DNA of 47,245 nucleotides from an uncultured Prevotellaceae bacterium (GTDB taxonomy: Bacteria > Bacteroidota > Bacteroidia > Bacteroidales > Bacteroidaceae). The notes below the pieces were generated by a model, which was given only the letters and a program-made list of their open reading frames with translations, did no database searches and was not told the DNA's origin. The stretch's first letter is position 1. Each line of letters begins with the position of its first letter. The position numbers were made by a program, and so were the translations under genes. This document shows, in pieces, positions 1 to 7,370 of the stretch. Where the stretch lies: assembly GCA_900317305.1 (NCBI GenBank), contig ONGG01000028.1:1-47245 (forward strand), given 5' to 3'.

Positions 1-116
1 CTTGTACTACTTGTCTTCTATGTAAATCTTCCAAAGAACGCTTCTTCTTGACGCTCGTCGGGGCGCAAGCCCCAAAAGCGGATGCAAAGGTACGCATTCA
101 TCGCCAACCAACCAAA
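1..116 (-). promoter_or_regulatory. probable rRNA operon promoter and leader (leftward)
   Basis: Read on the minus strand there is a -33 TTTGG (112-116), a 19-bp spacer and a -7 TACCTTTGC (84-92), a near-ideal Bacteroidetes sigma promoter. Transcription would start near 77. Next come a GGGGC/GCCCC hairpin with a GCAA loop (60-73) and GTTCTTTGG (31-39), which resembles the boxA antitermination site of rRNA leaders. The rest of the leader runs to the window edge and, from memory, resembles the sequence found ahead of 16S rRNA in Prevotella. The 16S gene itself is outside the window, so the identity is inferred. No convincing protein is encoded here. Confidence 0.55.
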
Positions 117-417
117 TTTTAAAGGGAAATTTTTCACGGAAAATGAAACTTTTTCGCGTTTCTTGACATACATCAAGAGATTGGCGAGAAAAAAGATGGT
201 TTTGAAACAGGGAAATGCCTATTCTCCACGTTTTCGAGAGGCAGAATCCATATTTCGTCTGCCTATCATCGGTTTCTTGACAGCAAATGCAGCGTGATAA
301 ATATATTAATATAAGGTATACAAAAAACAAGCGCCAACAAATGTCAAGTATATGCCGTGGTTTCATTAAATAAATGAAAAAAAACAATGATTTTTCTTTT
401 ATTTCATCGTTTCTCCT

Positions 418-426
418 TATTTTTGC
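418..426 (+). promoter_or_regulatory. -7 box for the BI-1 family gene
   Basis: TATTTTTGC fits the Bacteroidetes TAnnTTTG consensus and would give a leader of about 70 nt before the ATG at 503. The -33 region is only T-rich, without a clear TTTG. The rest of 117-417 is AT-rich and shows no gene I can support. Confidence 0.45.
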
Positions 427-502
427 GCCCAAAGAGAGCCGACGCAGGATTTGGCATCTTTTTTGCGAGAAATTTAGTTGAACCATCTTAACATCTATAA
501 AA

Positions 503-1240
503 ATGAACGAAAAAGATTTAGCATCAATCATCAGGGAGCAGGAAAGCGGCATCAACGCACGCGAGAGGGAAAGGTACATGCCCACGGCATTCTCCACCCT
601 CATGCGCAAGGTATATGTATGGATGACGCTTGCCCTTGTCATCACAGGCTTCACCGCATATTACGTTGCCCACTCCAACTTCATCTTCACATTGGTTTCG
701 AACTCGGCACTGATGTGGGGTCTGATCATTGCCGAACTGGCATTGGTAATCGGTCTGAGCGCCGCCATACGAAAGTTGTCGCTCACCGCCGCCACGCTGA
801 TGTTCGTTGTCTACTCTATCATCAATGGTCTCACGCTGGCGAGCATCTTCCTCATCTACACACAGGAATCCATCACGCAAGTGTTCTTCATCACCGCTGG
901 CACGTTTGCCGTGATGGCCTTAATTGGCTACACCACGAAGACCGACCTTACCTCGCTTGGCAAATACCTGTTCATGGGCCTTATCGGCATCATTATCGCC
1001 ACGTTGGTGAACCTGTTCTTCCACAACAGCATGGTGACCACGGTAGTGAGTTATCTTGGCGTGCTGATTTTCGTGGGTCTCACCGCTTACGACACCCAGA
1101 AGATCAAGCAGATGTGCATGAGTTTCGATTATGCCGACACCAATGCCCAGAAACTGGCATTGCTCGGCTCGCTCACCCTCTATCTCGATTTCATCAACCT
1201 CTTTATCCATCTGCTCAGCATCCTGGGAAAGAGAAACTGA
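503..1240 (+). CDS. Bax inhibitor-1/YccA family membrane protein
   Basis: A 245-residue inner-membrane protein with about seven hydrophobic segments from residue 36 to the end, the usual size for the BI-1/YccA/YetJ family. The family signature is present near the C-terminus: GLTAYDTQKIK around residues 192-202 and LTLYLDFINLF around 224-234. The two aspartates D197 and D229 correspond to the acidic pair that acts as a pH sensor in the Bacillus YetJ calcium-leak channel. Bacterial members are described as calcium or proton leak channels or as FtsH modulators; which applies here cannot be told. It is a single-gene unit with its own promoter box and a terminator at 1287-1317. Confidence 0.92.
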   Translation: MNEKDLASIIREQESGINARERERYMPTAFSTLMRKVYVWMTLALVITGFTAYYVAHSNFIFTLVSNSALMWGLIIAELALVIGLSAAIRKLSLTAATLMFVVYSIINGLTLASIFLIYTQESITQVFFITAGTFAVMALIGYTTKTDLTSLGKYLFMGLIGIIIATLVNLFFHNSMVTTVVSYLGVLIFVGLTAYDTQKIKQMCMSFDYADTNAQKLALLGSLTLYLDFINLFIHLLSILGKRN

Positions 1241-1286
1241 TTTTTCGAGAGAGGTCGGGAAAACCAGAAAACGAGAAAAGACTACA

Positions 1287-1317
1287 GATGGGCGACGATT
1301 TGTCGCCCATCATTTTT
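1287..1317 (+). terminator. intrinsic terminator after BI-1 gene
   Basis: A perfect 10-bp stem, GATGGGCGAC (1287-1296) and GTCGCCCATC (1302-1311), encloses a 5-nt loop and is followed by a run of five T (1313-1317). It lies 46 nt after the stop codon. Confidence 0.85.
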
Positions 1318-1388
1318 GGTCCCACGGGAGGCTTATCGTGTATTATCACACTCAAAAAGGCATGTTCTATCCATTTTTTTCCATTTAA

Positions 1389-1443
1389 TATGCATTTTCA
1401 CGCATAATTATTTTGCGAAGTTCTTAATATTGCATAATTTTGC
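1389..1443 (+). promoter_or_regulatory. argR operon promoter with possible ArgR half-sites
   Basis: A -33 TTTG (1412-1415), an exactly 19-bp spacer and a -7 TAATTTTGC (1435-1443) form a strong Bacteroidetes promoter. The start would fall near 1450, about 20 nt before argR. Several similar half-sites cluster around it: TATGCAT (1389-1395), CGCATAAT (1401-1408) and TTGCATAAT (1430-1438). The first two form an inverted pair, and the third overlaps the -7 box. They are plausible autoregulatory ArgR operators. The promoter is read from sequence; the operator role is inference. Confidence 0.6.
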
Positions 1444-1468
1444 ACCCCGAAAGAATATTTATGCGCGT

Positions 1469-1945
1469 ATGAAAATCAAGAACAGCAGAATGGAAGCCCT
1501 GAAGATGCTGATTTCGAGCATGGAATTAGGCAGTCAGGAAGAAGTGCTCCAGGCATTGGAGAAAGAAGGGTTCAAACTCACTCAGGCCACCCTGAGCCGC
1601 GACCTGAAGCAACTGAAGGTAGCCAAAGCCGCGAGTATGAATGGCAAATACGTCTATGTGTTGCCCAACGACACGATGTACAAGCGCATCACCAAGCCCC
1701 GCACGGCAATGGAGATGCTCCAGACCTCAGGTTTTGTGTCGATCAGTTTTTCAGGCAACATGGGAGTGATCAAGACCCGTCCGGGCTATGCCAGCAGTAT
1801 TGCCTACAACATCGACAACAGCGACAGTCCGAACATCATTGGTACGATAGCCGGCGACGACACGATATTCATTGTGATCAAGGAAGGTTCTCCCATCGAT
1901 GCCGTGATAGAAGACTTGAGTGTAATTATCCCCAACATCCGCTAA
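1469..1945 (+). CDS. argR: arginine repressor ArgR
   Basis: A 158-residue protein matching ArgR/AhrC throughout. The winged helix-turn-helix covers about residues 8-66, with the recognition helix TQATLSRDLKQL at 38-49. The C-terminal arginine-binding and hexamerisation domain carries the hallmark GTIAGDD at 125-131. It should repress arginine biosynthesis when bound to L-arginine, and as first gene of the operon it probably controls itself. The ATG at 1469 is chosen because it fits the family N-terminus and follows a promoter at a sensible distance; the frame stays open upstream but would lack that. An overlapping ATG at 1461 in another frame opens only a 3-codon MRV peptide. Confidence 0.95.
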   Translation: MKIKNSRMEALKMLISSMELGSQEEVLQALEKEGFKLTQATLSRDLKQLKVAKAASMNGKYVYVLPNDTMYKRITKPRTAMEMLQTSGFVSISFSGNMGVIKTRPGYASSIAYNIDNSDSPNIIGTIAGDDTIFIVIKEGSPIDAVIEDLSVIIPNIR

Positions 1946-1984
1946 ACCACCCCATTTAGAAAAAGCAAAACCCAACGCAAGAAA

Positions 1985-2575
1985 ATGGAAGATATTAAAG
2001 TTGTGGTGGCCGATGCCTCACACGAGAAATATGTTGATACCATTTTGTCGACGATTTCCGAAGCCGCCAAGGTGAGAGGCACTGGCATCGCCCGCCGCAC
2101 ACATGAGTATCTGGTGACGAAGATGCGCGAGGCGAAGGCTGTCATAGCCCTCGACGGCGACAAGTTTGCCGGATTCAGTTACATCGAGACCTGGGGCAAC
2201 AAGCACTATGTCACCACATCGGGACTGATTGTACACCCCGACTACCGTGGACGTGGCATAGCCCGGCGCATCAAGGAGATGACCTTCTCTCTGGCGCGCA
2301 CCCGTTGGCCCCATGCCAAAATATTCAGCCTCACCAGCGGTGCCGCTGTGATGGCCATGAACACCAAGTTGGGCTATCAGCCCGTGACCTTTGACAACCT
2401 CACCGACGACGAGGCCTTCTGGCGTGGTTGCGAGGGATGCGTGAACGTTGACATACTGAAACGCACCAACCGCAAGTATTGCATCTGCACTGCGATGCTC
2501 TACGACCCAGAGGAGCACCTGCCCGCCAAGATTCCCAACGAGGTGCTTGAGCGCATCAAGCAACTCGACCAATAA
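1985..2575 (+). CDS. GNAT acyltransferase in the arginine operon
   Basis: A 196-residue GNAT protein. The acyl-CoA pyrophosphate-binding motif RGRGIA sits at 88-93 after the beta strand GLIVHPDY, and NTKLGYQPV (126-134) closes the fold. The C-terminal part has four closely spaced cysteines (C149, C152, C166, C168; CxxC then CxC), which could hold a metal. It lies 39 nt after argR and 67 nt before argG. The operon otherwise lacks an N-acylglutamate synthase, so a role in the first acylation step of arginine synthesis (with acetyl-CoA, or succinyl-CoA given the carbamoyltransferase type) is attractive. That is inferred from position only; the GNAT assignment is firm. Confidence 0.85.
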   Translation: MEDIKVVVADASHEKYVDTILSTISEAAKVRGTGIARRTHEYLVTKMREAKAVIALDGDKFAGFSYIETWGNKHYVTTSGLIVHPDYRGRGIARRIKEMTFSLARTRWPHAKIFSLTSGAAVMAMNTKLGYQPVTFDNLTDDEAFWRGCEGCVNVDILKRTNRKYCICTAMLYDPEEHLPAKIPNEVLERIKQLDQ

Positions 2576-2642
2576 TCGCCCCAAGCGCAACAATCCATAT
2601 CAACAAAGACGGGACACCATCCCACAATAAAACCCATTAGTC

Positions 2643-3842
2643 ATGACAAAGAAAAAAGTAGTAGTAGCCTTCTCGGGCGGTCTCGACACCTCTTACACCG
2701 TGATGCGCCTTGCCAATGAAGGCTACGACGTTTATGCCGCCTGTGCCAATACCGGCGGATTCAGCGACGAGCAACTGAAAAAGAACGAGGAGAACGCCTA
2801 TGCCCTTGGCGCCACCCAATACGTCACCCTTGACGTCACCCAGGAGTATTATGAAAAATCGTTGAAATACATGATTTTCGGCAATGTGCTCCGCAACAAC
2901 TGCTACCCCATCTCCGTCTCCTCGGAGCGCATCTTCCAGGCCATCGCCATTGCCCGCTATGCCAAGGAGATAGGTGCCGACGCCATCGCCCATGGCTCCA
3001 CCGGAGCCGGCAACGACCAGATACGCTTCGACATGACTTTCCTGGTGATGGCCCCCGGCGTGGAGATCATCACCCTCACCCGCGACCAGAAACTCTCGCG
3101 CCAAGAAGAGGTGGACTACCTGAACGAGCATGGTTTCTCGGCAGATTTCGCCAAACTCAAGTACTCCTACAACGTAGGCATCTGGGGCACCAGCATCTGC
3201 GGTGGCGAGATTCTCGACTCCGCCCAGGGTCTGCCCGAGGAAGCTTTCCTGAAACATGTGACCCGAGAAGAAGAGACTACCCTCCGCATCACCTTCGAGA
3301 AAGGTGAGATTGTGGCTGTCGATGACGAGCCTTTCGCCGACAAGGTAAAAGCCATCCAGCGCATCGAGGAGATTGGCGCCGCCTATGGCATCGGCCGCGA
3401 CTGCAACGTGGGCGACACCATCATCGGCATCAAGGGTCGTGTGGGATTCGAGGCCGCCGCTCCCAAACTCATCATCGAGGCCCATCGCATGCTCGAGAAA
3501 TACACGCTGAGCAAATGGCAACAATACTGGAAAGACCAGGTGGCCAACTGGTATGGCATGTTCCTGCACGAGAGCCAGTATCTGGAGCCCGTGATGCCCG
3601 ACATCGAGGCCATGCTCACTAGTTCGCAGCGCCATGTCAACGGCACCGCCATCCTCCGTCTCCGTCCACTCGGCTTCGAGACCGTGGGTGTAGACTCCGC
3701 CGACGACCTGCTCAAGTCGAAGCTCGGCGAATACGGCGAGATGCAGCACGGCTGGACCTCTGACGAGGCCAAAGGCTTCATCAAGGTGCTCAGCACCCCC
3801 TTGCGCGTATACTACGGCATCCATCCCGACGAAAAGCGATAA
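2643..3842 (+). CDS. argG: argininosuccinate synthase
   Basis: A 399-residue cytoplasmic enzyme that joins citrulline and aspartate with ATP to form argininosuccinate. The N-terminal PP-loop ATPase motif SGGLDTS is at 11-17, and the citrulline/aspartate-binding loop STGAGNDQIRFD is near 118-129. Length fits the family (about 400). It lies third in the operon, 31 nt before argC. Confidence 0.96.
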   Translation: MTKKKVVVAFSGGLDTSYTVMRLANEGYDVYAACANTGGFSDEQLKKNEENAYALGATQYVTLDVTQEYYEKSLKYMIFGNVLRNNCYPISVSSERIFQAIAIARYAKEIGADAIAHGSTGAGNDQIRFDMTFLVMAPGVEIITLTRDQKLSRQEEVDYLNEHGFSADFAKLKYSYNVGIWGTSICGGEILDSAQGLPEEAFLKHVTREEETTLRITFEKGEIVAVDDEPFADKVKAIQRIEEIGAAYGIGRDCNVGDTIIGIKGRVGFEAAAPKLIIEAHRMLEKYTLSKWQQYWKDQVANWYGMFLHESQYLEPVMPDIEAMLTSSQRHVNGTAILRLRPLGFETVGVDSADDLLKSKLGEYGEMQHGWTSDEAKGFIKVLSTPLRVYYGIHPDEKR

Positions 3843-3872
3843 CAGCCACCATTGACCAAAAGTCATCTGCCC

Positions 3873-4841
3873 ATGATCAAGATAGGAATACTTGGAGGAG
3901 CCGGCTACACCGCCGGTGAGCTCATCCGCCTCCTTCTCAACCATCCTGAAGCCGAGATAGCCTTTATCCACAGTGAGAGCAATGCCGGCAACCGTATCAC
4001 CGACGTGCACGAAGGACTCTATGGAGAGACCGACCTGGTGTTCACCGACGAGATGCCCTTCGGTCAGGCCGACGTGCTCTTCCTCTGCTTCGGCCATGGC
4101 AAGAGCGAGACCTTCCTTGCCCAGCACGACGTGCCTGAGGGCATGCGTATCATCGACCTTGCCCAGGACTTCAGGTTGGCCGCCCCTGGCAACGACTTCG
4201 TCTATGGACTGCCCGAAATCAACCGCGACCGCATCGCCCAAGCCAAGCACGTGGCCAACCCAGGCTGTTTTGCCACCTGCATCCAACTCGGTCTGTTGCC
4301 CGCCGCGAAGATGGATATCATCCAAAACGACGTGTCGGTGAACGCCATCACCGGCAGTACCGGAGCCGGACAGAAGCCCACAGGCACCACCCATTTCTCC
4401 TGGCGCAACAACAACATGAGCATCTACAAGCCCTTCAGCCATCAGCATGTGCCCGAGATAGAGCAGAGTCTGCGCCAGGTGCAGGGCCACCTTGAGGCCC
4501 ACATCGACTTTATCCCCTACCGTGGTGACTTCGCCCGTGGCATTTTCGCCACCGAGGTGGTGAGGACCGATGCCCCCATCGCCGACATCGTGGCCGCCTA
4601 CAAGGCCTTCTACGCCGACGCGCCCTTCACCCACTATGTGGACAAGGCCATCGACCTGAAACAAGTGGTGAACACCAACAAATGTCTGGTGCACTGCGAG
4701 AAATACGGCGACAAACTGCTCATCACCTCGTGCATCGACAACCTGCTCAAAGGGGCTGTAGGACAAGCCCTTCAGAATATGAACATCATGTTTGGTCTTG
4801 ACGAGACGGCCGGTCTGCGCCTCAAGCCAAGTGCATTTTAA
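3873..4841 (+). CDS. argC: N-acetyl(succinyl)-gamma-glutamyl-phosphate reductase
   Basis: A 322-residue NADPH-dependent enzyme that reduces N-acylglutamyl phosphate to the semialdehyde. It shows the Rossmann start IGILGGAGYTAGEL and the catalytic cysteine in NPGCFATCIQLGLLP (C132). The family also has a histidine near SHQHVPEIEQ. I start at the ATG at 3873 because the Rossmann strand begins immediately after it; a TTG at 3852 in the same frame would add seven unsupported residues. Family context suggests a succinylated substrate in Bacteroidetes, but nothing in this sequence proves it. Confidence 0.95.
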   Translation: MIKIGILGGAGYTAGELIRLLLNHPEAEIAFIHSESNAGNRITDVHEGLYGETDLVFTDEMPFGQADVLFLCFGHGKSETFLAQHDVPEGMRIIDLAQDFRLAAPGNDFVYGLPEINRDRIAQAKHVANPGCFATCIQLGLLPAAKMDIIQNDVSVNAITGSTGAGQKPTGTTHFSWRNNNMSIYKPFSHQHVPEIEQSLRQVQGHLEAHIDFIPYRGDFARGIFATEVVRTDAPIADIVAAYKAFYADAPFTHYVDKAIDLKQVVNTNKCLVHCEKYGDKLLITSCIDNLLKGAVGQALQNMNIMFGLDETAGLRLKPSAF

Positions 4842-4855
4842 ACCCAGAAACCACA

Positions 4856-5992
4856 ATGAAACTCTACGACGTATATCCCCTGCTCAACGTGAACATCGTG
4901 CGAGGCGAAGGCTGTAAGGTGTTCGATGACCAAGGCACCGAGTATCTCGACCTCTATGGCGGCCATGCCGTCATCAGCATCGGTCATAGCCACAAGAACT
5001 ACGTGGAGGCCGTCAGCCGCCAGGTCAGCCAACTGGGCTTCTACTCCAACTCCGTAATCAATACCCTGCAACGGCAGTTGGCCACCCGTCTGGGTGAGGT
5101 TAGCGGCTATGACGACTACCAGCTGTTTTTGGTGAACAGCGGAGCCGAGGCCAATGAGAACGCCTTGAAACTCGCCTCGTTCCACACGGGCCGCACCCGC
5201 ATCCTGGTGTCGCAGAAAGCCTTCCATGGCCGCACCTCACTGGCAGTGGAAGCCACCGACAATCCCAAGATTATCGCCCCTGTCAATGCCAACAACCATG
5301 TGACCTATCTGCCGCTGAACGACATCAGTGCCTGGGAAGCCGAGATTGCCAAGGGCGATGTGTGTGCCTGTCTGTTGGAGTGTATTCAAGGAGTGGGTGG
5401 CATCCGCATGGTGGAGCGTGAGTTCGCCCAGCGCCTGAGCCAGGCCTGCAAGGCCCACGGCACCGTGCTCATCTGCGACGAGATACAGTGCGGCTACGGA
5501 CGCAGCGGCAAGTTCTTCGCCCATCAGTGGCTGGACATCCGTCCCGACCTCATCACCGTGGCCAAGGGCATCGCCAACGGTTTCCCCATGTCGGCCGTGC
5601 TCATCTCACCTGCATTCACCCCAGTTTACGGTCAGCTCGGTACCACCTTTGGCGGCAACCACCTGGCCTGCGCCGCCGCCCTCGCCGTGCTCGACACCAT
5701 CGAGGAGGAACACCTCATCGACAATGCCCGCGAGACGGGCGACTACCTGATGGAACGCCTACGAGCCCTTCAGAAAAGCCAGCCCCACATTGTGGAAGTG
5801 CGCGGACGCGGCCTGATGATAGGCATCGAGCTCGACATCCCCCAGAAAGCCGTTCGCGAGCGGCTGGTCTACGAACAACATTGCTTCGTGGGCAGTTCGG
5901 GCACCACCACCTTGCGCCTGCTGCCGCCATTGTGCATCGGCCGTGCCGAAGCCGATGCCTTTATCGAGAAACTAACAAACGCATTATCATGA
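4856..5992 (+). CDS. argD: acetylornithine/succinylornithine aminotransferase
   Basis: A 378-residue class III PLP-dependent aminotransferase that turns N-acylglutamate semialdehyde into N-acylornithine with glutamate as amino donor. Visible motifs are NSGAEANENALKLA (94-107), the PLP aspartate in CDEIQCGYGRSGKF (208-220), the Schiff-base lysine in TVAKGIANGFP (K237) and GTTFGGNHLA. Its end overlaps proC by 4 nt (ATGA at 5989-5992), which implies translational coupling. Confidence 0.95.
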   Translation: MKLYDVYPLLNVNIVRGEGCKVFDDQGTEYLDLYGGHAVISIGHSHKNYVEAVSRQVSQLGFYSNSVINTLQRQLATRLGEVSGYDDYQLFLVNSGAEANENALKLASFHTGRTRILVSQKAFHGRTSLAVEATDNPKIIAPVNANNHVTYLPLNDISAWEAEIAKGDVCACLLECIQGVGGIRMVEREFAQRLSQACKAHGTVLICDEIQCGYGRSGKFFAHQWLDIRPDLITVAKGIANGFPMSAVLISPAFTPVYGQLGTTFGGNHLACAAALAVLDTIEEEHLIDNARETGDYLMERLRALQKSQPHIVEVRGRGLMIGIELDIPQKAVRERLVYEQHCFVGSSGTTTLRLLPPLCIGRAEADAFIEKLTNALS

Positions 5993-6777
5993 AGATATCC
6001 ATCATTGGAGCGGGCGCCATGGGCGGTGCCCTTGCCGAGGGCCTTATGCAAAGCGAGGCCATCGTCCCCTCCGACATCACCATCGCCGACCCCAGCGAGG
6101 CCGCCCTCAACCGCTTCTCCAAATCAGGAGCCAGCATCACCACCAACAACAATGCCGCCGCCCGCGAGGCCGACATCCTGATGGTGGTGGTGAAGCCATG
6201 GCTGGTGGAGAGCGTGCTGAAAGGCATCAAGCCCACCCTCAACTACCAACGGCAAATCATTGTCGTCATCGCCGCCGGCGTGCCCTCCGAGAGCATTCTC
6301 ACCTGGCTTGACAAAGGCGACCTCGTGCAGCCCAAGCTGTTCCTGGCCATCCCCAATACCGCCATTGCCGTGAAAGAGTCGATGACCTTCCTTGTGCCCG
6401 TGACTGCCAACAGCGAGGAGACCGACACCGTGCTGCGGCTGTTCGACGAACTCGGCCAGTGCATCGTCACCGAGGAGCGCCTGCTGGCCTCTGGCACCAC
6501 CCTTGCCTCGTGCGGCATCGCCTATGCCATGCGCTATGTGCGTGCTTCTGTGGAAGGCGGCGTGGAGATAGGTTTCCGAGCCTCAGACGCCCAACAGATC
6601 GTGCTGCAGACGGTGAGAGGCGCCGTCTCTCTCCTACAAGCCACAGGCAACCATCCCGAGACCGAGATTGACAAGGTGACCACCCCAGGCGGCGTCACCA
6701 TCAAAGGTCTCAACGAGATGGAGAACGCCGGTTTCACCAGTGCCGTGATCCGCGGTCTGAAAGCCGGTATGAAATAA
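5989..6777 (+). CDS. proC: pyrroline-5-carboxylate reductase
   Basis: A 262-residue enzyme for the last step of proline synthesis, NAD(P)H reduction of pyrroline-5-carboxylate. The N-terminal Rossmann motif GAGAMGGALAEGL and the C-terminal P5CR signature region TTPGGVTIKGLNEMENAGF are both clear. The start is the ATG inside the argD stop (ATGA). Together with proB and proA further along, the complete glutamate-to-proline route lies in this arginine operon. Confidence 0.95.
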   Translation: MKISIIGAGAMGGALAEGLMQSEAIVPSDITIADPSEAALNRFSKSGASITTNNNAAAREADILMVVVKPWLVESVLKGIKPTLNYQRQIIVVIAAGVPSESILTWLDKGDLVQPKLFLAIPNTAIAVKESMTFLVPVTANSEETDTVLRLFDELGQCIVTEERLLASGTTLASCGIAYAMRYVRASVEGGVEIGFRASDAQQIVLQTVRGAVSLLQATGNHPETEIDKVTTPGGVTIKGLNEMENAGFTSAVIRGLKAGMK

Positions 6778-6803
6778 GTCAACCAACCCTTATCAACAAT
6801 ATT

Positions 6804-7358
6804 ATGGACGAACAACTGAGACAGATAGGAGAGCGTCTGCGCGGTCTGCGCGACGTGCTCGACATCGAAGCCAGCGAGATGGCGACGCTTTGTGGCATCT
6901 CGCTCGAGAATTACCTTGCCATGGAGAAAGGCGAGAGCGAGCTCTCCGTGGCCAACCTACAGAAGATAGCCAAGCAGTATGGCGTGTCGCTCGACGTGCT
7001 GATGTTTGGCGAGGAGCCCAAAATGAGCAGTTATTTCCTCACCCGCAAGGGACACGGCATGAGTGTGGAGCGCCGCAGCGCCTACAACTACGAGAGTCTG
7101 GCCAGCGGTTTCCGCGGCAGAAAAGCCGACCCCTTCATCGTCACAGTGGAGCCCAAGCCCATCGACACGCCGAAGGAGATGAACTCGCACAGCGGTCAGG
7201 AATTCAACATGGTGCTCGAGGGTTCAATGGAACTCACCATCGGACCGAAAGTGCTCACCCTTCAGGAGGGCGACTCCGTCTACTTCGACGCCACCCAGCC
7301 CCATGGCATGCGCACGCTCAACGACAAGCCCGTAAGGTTTTTAGCCATCATTTTCTAA
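6804..7358 (+). CDS. XRE-family HTH and cupin domain regulator
   Basis: A 184-residue two-domain protein. Residues about 5-66 form an XRE helix-turn-helix (MATLCGISLENYLAMEKGE, then LQKIAKQYGVSLDVLMFG). Residues about 110-184 form a cupin barrel with likely ligand residues in NSHSGQEFNMVLEGS and QPHGMRT. Such proteins are usually transcription regulators with a small-molecule-sensing cupin. It sits 26 nt after proC and 12 nt before an acyl-CoA synthetase gene, so it probably controls or senses the product of that partner. The ligand is unknown. Confidence 0.9.
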   Translation: MDEQLRQIGERLRGLRDVLDIEASEMATLCGISLENYLAMEKGESELSVANLQKIAKQYGVSLDVLMFGEEPKMSSYFLTRKGHGMSVERRSAYNYESLASGFRGRKADPFIVTVEPKPIDTPKEMNSHSGQEFNMVLEGSMELTIGPKVLTLQEGDSVYFDATQPHGMRTLNDKPVRFLAIIF

Positions 7359-7370
7359 CGATACGACACA

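Noticed and set aside
7-654. 215-codon minus-strand frame at the left edge
   Set aside because: It runs through the rRNA-type promoter and into the BI-1 gene on the other strand; no family resemblance.
2637-4856. 739-codon open frame on the minus strand opposite argG and argC
   Set aside because: It is antisense to two certain genes and its sequence is low-complexity His/Gly/Val-rich, the usual mirror of GC-rich codons.
5488-5988. Upstream extension of proC overlapping argD
   Set aside because: The Rossmann N-terminus starts at 5989; the extension is Arg/His/Pro-rich out-of-frame reading of argD.
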